A stretch of 7,946 bases of DNA from Chloroflexota bacterium (GCA_021801545.1 JAJYXX010000002.1:1-7946), one strand, 5' to 3'. Counted from the first letter of the stretch, positions 1 to 5,481 are shown. Program-made: numbers and translations. Notes: a model not told the origin generated them from the sequence alone.

Positions 1-2
1 GC

Positions 3-608
3 GTGAGCGCGGCCGACACGGGCAAAGATCAGCGACCCGACCTCTGGCTCGTCCGCCACGGTGAGACCGAGTGGGCGCGCCTCGGGCGTCACACGGGCCG
101 AACGGATGTTCCGCTCACCGAGCTCGGGCACGAGCAGGCGCGCACGCTCGCTCAGAAGCTCGCCGGGGTGTCGTTCTCCCTCGTCCTCTCGAGCCCCCTC
201 TCGCGGGCGCTCGAGACGGCTCGGCTGGCCGGCTTCGCCGACCGGGTCGAGCCCGACCCGGACCTCGTCGAGTGGGACTACGGGGCGTATGAAGGCCGGA
301 CGACGAGCGAGATCCGGTCGCTCGTGCCGGGCTGGTCGATCTGGCGCCAGGGGCCGACCGGGGGCGAGACGATCCTCGATGTCGCCGCCCGCGCCGATCG
401 GGTGGTCACCCGAGCCCGCTCGGCCGACGGCGACGTCCTCGTCTTCGCGCACGGCCACCTGCTCCGGATCCTGGCCGCTCGCTGGCTCGGGCTCGAGCCG
501 ACCGAAGGGCGCCTGTTCGCCCTCTCGACCGCGACCGTTTCGGTGCTCGGCTGGGAGCACGACGCGGCCGTGATCGTCCGCTGGAACGAGCGCTGCGACC
601 GGGGCTGA
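3..608 (+). CDS. histidine phosphatase superfamily protein (phosphoglycerate mutase-like)
   Basis: Cytoplasmic phosphatase of the histidine phosphatase (PGM-like) superfamily, which hydrolyses phosphomonoesters through a phosphohistidine. The signature RHGETEW is at residues 18-24, with H19 the predicted phosphoacceptor. The phosphate-pocket segment SSPLSRALETA starts near residue 63. An acidic segment EWDYGAYEG spans 90-98 and holds the likely acid/base glutamate. The second catalytic histidine lies in FAHGH at 148-152. At 201 residues the length is normal for the small single-domain members. The start used is the GTG at base 3, which leaves a 15-residue lead before the first strand. Only two bases precede it, so an upstream start cannot be excluded. 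The substrate cannot be read from the sequence; sugar phosphates, nucleotides and cofactor intermediates are all possible. The gene ends two bases before the frame of a truncated E2 fragment, which is not an obvious functional partner. Confidence 0.9.
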   Translation: MSAADTGKDQRPDLWLVRHGETEWARLGRHTGRTDVPLTELGHEQARTLAQKLAGVSFSLVLSSPLSRALETARLAGFADRVEPDPDLVEWDYGAYEGRTTSEIRSLVPGWSIWRQGPTGGETILDVAARADRVVTRARSADGDVLVFAHGHLLRILAARWLGLEPTEGRLFALSTATVSVLGWEHDAAVIVRWNERCDRG

Positions 609-681
609 GTGACTCCGCTCGGCGTCGTACACCCCGAGCCTGGCCGAGTTTCCCAACGTCAACTCTCGCACCGACGGCGTC

Positions 682-1131
682 GTGGTCTGGCCGCGTCGTC
701 GCGTTCACCTCGGCGTCGCCGTCTCGGTGCCGGGCGGCCTGGTCGTGCCGGTCATCCGTGACGCCGATCGGCTTGGGATCGGGGAGCTCCACGAGCGGGC
801 CAGCACGCTCGTGGCCGCCGCCCGCGCGGGGACGCTGTCGGTGGACGACATGACCGAGGGCACGTTCACGGTCTCGAACCTGGGGATGCTCGGGGTCGAG
901 GCCTTCAGCGCGATCATCAATCCCGGCGAGGCCGCGATCCTCGCCGTCGCGAGCGCGATCGACACCCCGGTCGCCATCAACGGTGGAATCGCGATCCGCT
1001 CGATCATGCGCCTCACCCTGTCGGCCGATCATCGCCTCGTGGATGGCGAGCTCGGTGCCCGGTTCCTGAACGCGGTCCGAAGCCGGCTCGAGGATCCCGA
1101 AGCGCTCCACCGGGAGCTGGCGAACACGTAG
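682..1131 (+). CDS. N-terminally truncated 2-oxo acid dehydrogenase E2 (dihydrolipoamide acyltransferase), catalytic-domain remnant
   Basis: This is the C-terminal part of the E2 acyltransferase core of pyruvate/branched-chain 2-oxo acid dehydrogenase complexes, which moves acyl groups from lipoamide to CoA. Family marks are GLVVPVIRDADRL (19-31), FTVSNLGMLGVEAF (62-75), INPGEAAILAV (79-89) and the active-site motif DHRLVDG, giving HxxxDG with H117 and D121. The same frame stays open back to 613, and E2-like residues (SLAEFPNVNS) occur from about 637, so homology begins before the GTG at 682. Normal E2 proteins have about 400 or more residues with an N-terminal lipoyl domain, a peripheral subunit-binding domain and a catalytic core of about 230 residues. 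Here the lipoyl part, the binding part and the first third of the core are missing, and the remnant abuts the phosphatase stop codon. No E1 or E3 gene is visible. It is most likely a non-functional deletion remnant, although its reading frame is intact. Confidence 0.75.
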   Translation: MVWPRRRVHLGVAVSVPGGLVVPVIRDADRLGIGELHERASTLVAAARAGTLSVDDMTEGTFTVSNLGMLGVEAFSAIINPGEAAILAVASAIDTPVAINGGIAIRSIMRLTLSADHRLVDGELGARFLNAVRSRLEDPEALHRELANT

Positions 1132-1404
1132 CCCCAGGGCGGCACAGACTTCAGGCTGCAGCACTCAGCCGTGACGCCTTCTGGAGTCGATCGCGTCCGG
1201 CGGCCGCCAGCGCACCGGCTGCATTCCGGGATCGCTGCTCAGTCACACGTCGCCGGCCTCTCGGTCGAGGCGGTGCTCGGCCGGCCGATGGCCCGCAGCT
1301 CAAACGCGTGAGGCATCGTCAACCTGACGACCCGGCCGTGCGACAGTCAGCGACCGAGCAACTGCTGCCTGAGCGTCGCGGCCAGCCACGCTTCGTACTC
1401 GTCC
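1132..1404. other. intergenic stretch without a recognisable gene
   Basis: No ORF here has a convincing domain. The only suggestive piece is a - strand peptide at 1350-1415 (GWTPDEYEAWLAATLRQQLL, then a stop at 1347-1349). It reads like the true C-terminus of a protein, perhaps a TetR-type regulator, but has no recognisable body upstream. The stretch probably consists of decayed coding fragments. Confidence 0.4.
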
Positions 1405-1693
1405 GGCGTCCAGCCCTGGACACGGCACCGCTGGTCCTCCGACTTCGCGCTGACCGTCGAGGACAGCGTCGCCGATGGCGACATGGTCTGGGTCCGCAAT
1501 CGTGCCCGCGGGGTGAACAGTGGCTCGATCATGGGCCATCGTCGACCGGGCGACCGATCGAGATCGACGTCATCGACGTTGCCCGCCTCGAGAACGGCAA
1601 GATCGTCGAGCACTGGGGGTGCCGGATCAGCTCGGGATGCTGCTCCAGCTGGGGCTGGTCCCCGGCGGTCGCCCACCGGCTCCCACCGAGTGA
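1405..1693 (+). pseudogene. SnoaL-like polyketide cyclase / ester cyclase, frameshifted remnant
   Basis: Three consecutive segments in three frames spell one SnoaL-like (NTF2-fold) protein. Segment one (to about 1536) reads DFALTVEDSVADGDMVWVRN and then RARGVNSGSIMG. Segment two (from 1545) reads TGRPIEIDVIDVARLENGKI and then VEHWG. Segment three (from 1619) reads VPDQLGMLLQLGLVPG and ends at TGA 1691-1693. The order and motifs match ester-cyclase family C-termini, in which an MG-x3-TG-(K/R) stretch is followed by a conserved DG(K)IVEHW motif. Each junction needs one missing base: one within 1537-1544 and one in the GGGGG run at 1615-1619. The N-terminal third of the fold is not seen. Either the gene is decayed, or homopolymer-type sequencing errors contribute to the second shift. 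Confidence 0.7.
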
Positions 1694-1696
1694 GCT

Positions 1697-1708
1697 TGGC
1701 TCCGGCGG
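1697..1708 (+). repeat. direct repeat of the tRNA-Asn 3' end, candidate distal attachment site
   Basis: TGGCTCCGGCGG here is identical to bases 5086-5097, which are the complement of the tRNA-Asn 3' terminus (CCA, discriminator base, acceptor strand and one further base). Both copies lie in the same orientation, as expected for attL/attR flanking an element integrated at a tRNA 3' end. Beyond the 12 bases only scattered identity continues. The copy sits just after the SnoaL remnant stop. It is short, so coincidence in GC-rich DNA remains possible. Confidence 0.4.
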
Positions 1709-1810
1709 GCGGGTGCCGGCCGGTTACTGATTGCGCGGGGCGCACAGGACGGCACCATCCAGTTGCGCCGTCCCGATCGCGGACGCCCGGCCTGGCGATC
1801 GAGCCCTTCG

Positions 1811-1942
1811 ATGAAATGTTCGCGGTGCCAACAGAGCGTGCGACGGTCGTCGGCAGCGCAACGCTATTGCCATGCCTGCTCCGGCGAGCTCGGTCGCGAG
1901 CGGAGTCGCGTCGCGGTGGCGCGACGGCGCAGTGCGTCGTGA
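1811..1942 (+). CDS. possible small zinc-ribbon protein (43 aa)
   Basis: A short ORF from ATG 1811 to TGA 1942 encodes a basic 43-residue peptide with two CxxC knuckles. These are CSRC at residues 3-6 and CHAC at 20-23, separated by 13 residues, and are followed by an Arg/Ser-rich tail. The spacing suits a small zinc-ribbon or treble-clef fold like those in short DNA- or RNA-binding peptides. No strong Shine-Dalgarno sequence is visible, and the frame is open upstream to 1694, so the start is uncertain. It lies in the otherwise gene-poor stretch between the SnoaL remnant and the AbiE operon. In GC-rich DNA a paired CxxC motif can arise by chance, so this is tentative. Confidence 0.3.
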   Translation: MKCSRCQQSVRRSSAAQRYCHACSGELGRERSRVAVARRRSAS

Positions 1943-2096
1943 CCACCGCGCGCCGGGAAGAGCGCTGTACGGGATCGTCGACCTCCGGCTTGAGGTCCGC
2001 AGCTGACGTCTCGGTTCGAGACACAACAGCCGCCGCCTGCTTGCGCCAACACTTCTGCCAATCGCGCGGAACTTCGACACGGCCAAGGCGCCTCGC
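1943..2096. other. gap between the small ORF and the 3' end of the AbiE operon
   Basis: No gene or clear Rho-independent terminator is seen for the - strand operon that ends at 2097. Long ORFs crossing the gap on both strands are rich in Arg and Ser and lack recognisable domains. The distal end of the third operon gene may have been cut off here. Confidence 0.35.
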
Positions 2097-2759
2097 TCAT
2101 TTCAAGTGCCGTCTGAGCGGACCCCGGCCGACGAGCAGCCGCCGCAGGCAGGCCCGCAACCGACGCCCGAGGGTGCCACCGGCCCCCGCCACCGCTTCGA
2201 GCGGCTCGCCGAGTACTTGCTCAAGGTGCCACTCGTCATCGCGAGGGCTAGTGATGGCCGCGTTCACGACCGACAACAGCAGCTCCACGCCGGCCTCGGC
2301 GAGACCGGCAAGACCGAGTTCGCGTACCAGAGCGGCCGCCTCAACGGCCGCGTACTCAACCGCGAGCGGGACCGACATCCGTCGCGAGATGTCCGGGATG
2401 AGCAGGGCGGCGTGATCCGGAGGGAGGGCACGCGCGATTTCGATGATGATCGCAATGGCGCGAGGGTTGTTGGTCGCTGGCATTCGCCGAACTAGACCCG
2501 CGACCAGGTTCGGCTCGCTACCGGCGACGCGGGCGAGGAACTGTCCCTGAGGCCAGAACGGCGCTTGGACGTAGCCGCCGCCGACCTCGATGAGGCCCGG
2601 CGGCGTATTCAGGTACCCACGCACACCGGCCAACGGCTGGAGCCATCGTTCGTCGGCCCGCTCGAAGAAGTACGCGTAGTGCGACGCCGTGCTCAGGAGG
2701 GCGGTCAGGTGCCTCGCGTCCGCGTCGTTCGGCCGCTCAAGGTCGAGAACACGATCCAC
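2097..2759 (-). CDS. C-terminal half of a split hypothetical protein (third AbiE-operon gene)
   Basis: Function not recognised. The ORF starts at a GTG (2757-2759) and encodes 220 residues, largely helical. Its first third contains SHYAYFFERADERWLQPL and a GGGYVQAPFWPQGQFLARVA segment (about residues 60-79). Helical repeat-like segments follow (NNPRAIAIIIEIARALPPDH, DEWHLEQVLGEPLEAV). The frame is open upstream of the GTG and, with one copy of an 11-bp tandem repeat removed, runs directly into the upstream ORF (2810-3391). It is therefore probably the second half of one 427-residue protein and not an independent gene. The GTG has only weak ribosome-binding sequence: GAGGG about 10 nt upstream, plus GGGAG touching the start. 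The ending is Arg-rich and may be truncated, because segments like these remind me of much longer hypothetical proteins. That last point is recollection, not demonstrated here. Confidence 0.6.
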   Translation of the reverse strand: MDRVLDLERPNDADARHLTALLSTASHYAYFFERADERWLQPLAGVRGYLNTPPGLIEVGGGYVQAPFWPQGQFLARVAGSEPNLVAGLVRRMPATNNPRAIAIIIEIARALPPDHAALLIPDISRRMSVPLAVEYAAVEAAALVRELGLAGLAEAGVELLLSVVNAAITSPRDDEWHLEQVLGEPLEAVAGAGGTLGRRLRACLRRLLVGRGPLRRHLK

Positions 2760-2809
2760 CTCCCGAATGCCCTCGAAGTACGGGGCGATAACCGCCAGGA
2801 GCGTGGCGG

Positions 2810-3391
2810 TTAACTCGTCGACAACTCGTCGACAAGCCGGCGTGCGTCATCTGCGCTCGGAAGGTCGCGCTTGAGATTGCGAAGGCGGTGAGCCAGGCCA
2901 GCTCCGCGGTCGGAGAGGTCTGTCCATCGGTCGAGCGAGGGGTCCGGGACATAGCCGGCTCTGGCCCGATCCTCTCGGCTGAGCAAAGCCCGCGGCCCCT
3001 CGCGAGCTCGGGCGGACGCCCGCTCGTGATCCTCCAGGAGCCGGCGCAGGTCCGTCACGATCCCAGCGGGAGGGTCGGCCGCCCGTGCCTCTGGTGGCCA
3101 GTGCTCTGCAAGCTCCCGAACCCTTTTCTCGTACTCGAGTCGCTCCCGCGCGAGCTCGATGCCTAGTGCCCCAGGCAGTGCCGACAAGATCTCGCGCGCC
3201 AAATGGGCGACCAGGATCGCGTCGATTGGGTCGTTGCTTTGGGAAAGGTTGATGAGCCGCCTGTAACTGCTCGCCAGCCGGGGAGCGGCCGCGCTCTTCT
3301 CCCTCTCTATCAATTCACGGAGAACGGTCTGTTCCGTCTCGGTTAGCCGTAGCTGATCGGGCTCGCGTGGCGGAAGCTCGTCCGTGGTCAT
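2810..3391 (-). CDS. N-terminal half of a split hypothetical protein, translationally coupled to AbiEii
   Basis: Function not recognised. This 193-residue, mostly helical and charged protein starts at the ATG 3389-3391. I chose that start because it overlaps the AbiEii stop codon as TAATG, the usual layout for coupled translation. A longer frame to 3442 would run into the toxin gene. Residues 19-50 form a charged helix, and AHLAREI at 62-68 is an AHxxRE motif seen in several hypothetical protein families. A helical segment EKRVRELAEHW (88-98) follows. The ORF stops at TAA 2810-2812 inside the second copy of an 11-bp tandem repeat, and its last residues (STS) come from the shifted frame. Deleting one copy gives LVDELTATLLAVIAPYFEGI and continues to 2097. 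Position in the operon suggests a role linked to the AbiE module, but that is inference. Confidence 0.65.
   Translation of the reverse strand: MTTDELPPREPDQLRLTETEQTVLRELIEREKSAAAPRLASSYRRLINLSQSNDPIDAILVAHLAREILSALPGALGIELARERLEYEKRVRELAEHWPPEARAADPPAGIVTDLRRLLEDHERASARAREGPRALLSREDRARAGYVPDPSLDRWTDLSDRGAGLAHRLRNLKRDLPSADDARRLVDELSTS
2812..2833. repeat. 11-bp perfect tandem duplication that breaks the third operon gene
   Basis: AACTCGTCGAC occurs twice head to tail (2812-2822 and 2823-2833). On the coding (-) strand it reads GTCGACGAGTT twice. Because 11 is not a multiple of 3, the extra copy shifts the frame and brings a TAA in at 2810-2812. With one copy the frame is open from the ATG at 3391 to the stop at 2097. 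The unit is not a homopolymer, so simple base-calling error is less likely; replication slippage is the obvious origin. Confidence 0.85.
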
Positions 3392-4368
3392 TACTCGTCC
3401 TGATTTCGGACGGTTGGCCGGCGGGCTCGAGGGCCACCGCACCCGACCACGTCCCTTTCAGGCGCCCAGCTCAGGCGATTGGGCTCCCAGGTCCCCATCG
3501 TCGTTCCCGCGAGGATCGGATCGATGAGTCGTCGTACCGTCGCGACGGCACTGTCCAGATCCCGTTCGAGCAAGCCGGGCACGTCCCGGGCGACACGCGC
3601 GTACCCAGCTCGCCAACCCGGCGCGTCCGGCGTTGGCAGGATCGCTGGTAGGTCGAGATTCCGCCGTTGAGCCTCGGAAGCCAGCGCCCGTTCGAGTGAT
3701 TCGGCGGCCACCTGCTGGGTGTGGGCGATCAACGCAAGATCGGCGAGGTCGCGATACCGGGTGCTGGCCTGGGGCGGCCCGGCCGCACGCGGGTGAAGTT
3801 CGAGCATCGCACATACCTTGTCCGCGATGTGGTCGGCGATCGGATAGGCCAGATAGCGGGCGGGGCGAATACCGGGCAGCTCGACCGGCACCAGCGCCTC
3901 GACCTCATCCGGCAGACCGGTCATCTCGATGCCCCCGACCAGATCGACGTGGAACCGGGCGAACTCGGCGGCACCCAGGTAGACCGTGACCGGGACGCGG
4001 AGCGTCTGTCGCCCCTCGGCGACGCGCTGACCAGGGGCAACCGTGAACTGGAAGAAGTCGCCAATGTCGGTCGCGGCCGCGGCGCGGAGAGCCGCCTCGG
4101 CGGTATCGAGTTCTGCGTCCGGCCGGTAGAGGTCGATGTCGACCGAATGCCGCGCCACGCCATGCAGGCGGGCAAGGAGGGCCGTGGCGCCCTTGAGTAC
4201 CCACGCGTCCGGCTCCGTGAGGAACACACGGGCAAGGAGCCGGTCGTAGGCGAACTGCCGCTGAAGGTCCGCGAGCTGGCTCCGAGGTCGCTCGCGCGCG
4301 AGCTTGCGGAGGCGATCGGTGATCGCGCGGCGCAGCGCGGTGGGGTCGGCGTACCGGCGCTCGCTCAC
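3391..4368 (-). CDS. abiEii: AbiEii/AbiGii-type nucleotidyltransferase toxin
   Basis: Predicted toxin of a type IV-like AbiE toxin-antitoxin and phage abortive-infection system. It belongs to the nucleotidyltransferase fold family (nucleotidyl_transf AbiEii). The hallmark segment WVLKGATALLARL is at residues 56-68, followed by the catalytic acidic pair SVDIDLY (D77, D79). A further acidic strand FHVDLVGG (139-146) may provide the third carboxylate. Conserved downstream motifs are HIADKVCAML (180-189) and TRYRDLADLAL (203-213). At 325 residues the length is ordinary for the family. It starts with a GTG overlapping the antitoxin stop as GTGA, so the two are co-translated. Its own stop overlaps the next ATG as TAATG. 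The last 30 or so residues are Arg/Pro-rich and look unconserved. All key motif residues are present, so the enzyme appears intact. The family is known for nucleotide transfer onto cellular targets (tRNA in studied members); the target here is unknown. Confidence 0.88.
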   Translation of the reverse strand: MSERRYADPTALRRAITDRLRKLARERPRSQLADLQRQFAYDRLLARVFLTEPDAWVLKGATALLARLHGVARHSVDIDLYRPDAELDTAEAALRAAAATDIGDFFQFTVAPGQRVAEGRQTLRVPVTVYLGAAEFARFHVDLVGGIEMTGLPDEVEALVPVELPGIRPARYLAYPIADHIADKVCAMLELHPRAAGPPQASTRYRDLADLALIAHTQQVAAESLERALASEAQRRNLDLPAILPTPDAPGWRAGYARVARDVPGLLERDLDSAVATVRRLIDPILAGTTMGTWEPNRLSWAPERDVVGCGGPRARRPTVRNQDE

Positions 4369-5042
4369 GGACGGCGGGCTTCGGCCAGCAGGACGTCGCG
4401 GGCAGGCGACCCCGCGCGCCGCAGGAGCTCGTCAAGGACGGCGACGCCGTCACCGCGCGGGTAGCCGAAGCGGTGCGCATATGGCGTGACGGCCTTGGCA
4501 ACGTCGCGCGGATAGTCGAGGGCGCGCTCAAGGACTTCCTTGGTGATCTGGGCCACTGCATCGGGATCGACGTGATCCGCGAGCAGCTGGCCGATCATCC
4601 AGCCAGCCCTCGTCGTTGGCAGGCCGGCGAGAAGGATGCGCCGCTCGGACGGCACCCGGCCGCGGTGAAGCCGGACGTCGGGACGTCTCGTCTGCCGGCG
4701 GTGCGGCAGGGTGAACTCGTGGACGTCGGCCCGCAGATCGCCGATGCCATACAGGCTGGCAGCCGAGGCGTGGGAGACGACCGCGACATCGGGATCGTCC
4801 AGGCGTTGCCAGGCCGGCCGAGCCGGATCGAGCTGGAGCCAGGCAGCGCGCAGGTCGAGGTGATCGGGCTCGGCCGCGCCGCGCACGCGGTATATGCCGT
4901 GGGCCACTCGCTCGAGCAGCCCGGCCTCGACGAGTCTCATCAGGGATCGCCAGGCGACGCCGGCGGCCCGGGCCTGCTGGAGGGTAACGAGGCCCCACTG
5001 ACCTTCGGCAACGTCGCGGAGACGGGTGAGCGGGCTGGGCAT
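4365..5042 (-). CDS. abiEi: AbiEi-family antitoxin / transcriptional regulator
   Basis: Predicted antitoxin partner of AbiEii and autorepressor of the operon. The N-terminal winged helix-turn-helix spans about residues 5-55 (GLVTLQQARAAGV, then SLMRLVEAGLLERVAHGIYR), typical of the AbiEi N-terminal domain. The C-terminal domain contains VVSHASAASLYGIGDL (88-103), FTLPHRRQTRRPDVRLHRG (110-128) and GLPTTRAGWMIGQLL (140-154), also typical of the family. It has 225 residues, a normal length. The ATG at 5040-5042 was chosen because the wHTH follows directly and a good -10 element sits 7 nt upstream. That spacing leaves little or no leader, so translation may start on a leaderless mRNA. The stop overlaps the toxin GTG by 4 nt. 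The promoter carries an inverted repeat, which fits the known autoregulation of AbiE systems by AbiEi binding to inverted repeats. Confidence 0.88.
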   Translation of the reverse strand: MPSPLTRLRDVAEGQWGLVTLQQARAAGVAWRSLMRLVEAGLLERVAHGIYRVRGAAEPDHLDLRAAWLQLDPARPAWQRLDDPDVAVVSHASAASLYGIGDLRADVHEFTLPHRRQTRRPDVRLHRGRVPSERRILLAGLPTTRAGWMIGQLLADHVDPDAVAQITKEVLERALDYPRDVAKAVTPYAHRFGYPRGDGVAVLDELLRRAGSPARDVLLAEARRP

Positions 5043-5049
5043 GCTGCGA

Positions 5050-5082
5050 AGTATAACACGGGCGTCATGCTATGCAGCATGA
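5050..5082 (-). promoter_or_regulatory. AbiE operon promoter with overlapping palindromic operator
   Basis: On the - strand a -10 hexamer TATACT lies at 5055-5050, with 7 nt between it and the antitoxin ATG, so transcription should start at or next to the ATG. The -35 position (about 5073-5078, 17-bp spacer) is a poor match to TTGACA. It is covered by an inverted repeat: TCATGCT (5065-5071), a 4-nt spacer, and AGCATGA (5076-5082). Placement over the -35 suggests a repressor operator, most simply for AbiEi itself. Further copies of the AGCATG half-site lie near the ATG. Confidence 0.5.
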
Positions 5083-5085
5083 TTA

Positions 5086-5097
5086 TGGCTCCGGCGG
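5086..5097 (+). repeat. tRNA-proximal copy of the 12-bp direct repeat (candidate attachment site)
   Basis: TGGCTCCGGCGG is the complement of the tRNA-Asn CCA, discriminator and acceptor 3' strand plus one base, and matches 1697-1708 exactly. tRNA 3' ends are the usual targets of tyrosine recombinases, and the DNA between the copies (about 3.4 kb) holds the AbiE operon. No integrase is seen inside. Confidence 0.4.
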
Positions 5098-5160
5098 TAG
5101 GATTCGAACCTACGACCAAGCGGTTAACAGCCGCCCGCTCTACCACTGAGCTACGCCGGA
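5086..5160 (-). tRNA. trnN: tRNA-Asn (anticodon GTT), CCA encoded
   Basis: The - strand sequence folds into a complete cloverleaf. The acceptor strand TCCGGCG (5160-5154) pairs with CGCCGGA (5096-5090), followed by discriminator G (5089) and an encoded CCA (5088-5086). The D-arm is GCTC/GAGC with loop AGTGGTA. The anticodon stem GGCGG/CCGCT (one G-U pair) carries the loop CTGTTAA with anticodon GTT at 5128-5126. The T-arm is GTAGG-TTCGAAT-CCTAC. The AbiE antitoxin starts 43 bases downstream on the same strand, and the 3' terminus is duplicated at 1697-1708. Confidence 0.97.
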
Positions 5161-5166
5161 GCGAGG

Positions 5167-5207
5167 GGACCGTCGGGACGGTCCGCGGCGCCGTGGCGGC
5201 GCCGCGG
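5167..5207. repeat. two consecutive GC-rich inverted repeats upstream of tRNA-Asn
   Basis: The first is GGACCGTC (5167-5174) with GACGGTCC (5177-5184), a near-perfect palindrome. The second is CCGCGGCGCC (5183-5192) with GGCGCCGCGG (5198-5207), a 10-bp perfect repeat around a 5-nt loop. They share bases 5183-5184, so they could form competing hairpins. No T-run follows on either strand. They could be a processing or attenuation structure in the tRNA leader, or a protein-binding site; the role is unknown. Confidence 0.6.
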
Positions 5208-5467
5208 CAGAGGATACCAGAGGCGCCGGCTCGGTGGCTGCATCAGGTGGCGTCGGTAGCCACGCGGCCGCGACACCGGCAGCTACCGCCGGACCGTCAC
5301 AGCTTCCGGGTTGCGTTCGACACGAGACGCTCCAGCCAGCGGCCGACCGATGTCGCCCGTGGCCCGGGTCATGGCATCCCGCGCCGGGTTGACCTGCCGT
5401 TGATCCTCCGATGACGCGGACCGCGGACCATCCCCGTGGGGCCGGTGACGGATCGCCGGCCATCAGC

Positions 5468-5473
5468 GGAGGG
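5468..5473 (+). promoter_or_regulatory. ribosome binding site of the PhoX-like gene
   Basis: GGAGGG lies 8 nt before the ATG at 5482. This good Shine-Dalgarno match supports 5482 as the start. Confidence 0.7.
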
Positions 5474-5481
5474 CTCATCGG

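Larger units (their letters stand above)
5161..5481. other. intergenic region between divergent tRNA-Asn and the PhoX-like gene
   Basis: This 321-bp stretch holds two strong hairpins next to the tRNA 5' end (5167-5207, listed separately) and presumably the promoters of both divergent units. A weak -10-like TATCCT lies on the - strand at 5216-5211 but lacks a good -35. No convincing ORF is seen. Confidence 0.5.

Noticed and set aside
406..1164. 252-residue ORF on the - strand
   Set aside because: It is antisense to the phosphatase and the E2 fragment, with shadow-type Arg/Asp/Gly composition.
1347..2024. 225-residue ORF on the - strand
   Set aside because: Apart from its last 22 residues, which resemble a real C-terminus, it shows no domain and overlaps the SnoaL remnant and the small CxxC ORF. 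It was kept only as a note.
1483..2415. 310-residue ORF on the + strand
   Set aside because: Its first residues belong to the SnoaL remnant frame, but after the frameshift it is Arg/Ser/Thr-rich nonsense and then antisense to the third operon gene.
3392..3442. Upstream extension of the third operon gene to a start at 3442
   Set aside because: The extra residues lie inside the AbiEii coding sequence. The ATG at 3389-3391 gives a TAATG coupling consistent with the operon and a better N-terminus.
3721..4464. 247-residue ORF on the + strand
   Set aside because: It is antisense to AbiEii, which has clear catalytic motifs on the other strand.
4473..5414. 313-residue ORF on the + strand
   Set aside because: It runs antisense through AbiEi and straight across the tRNA-Asn gene, so it is a shadow frame.
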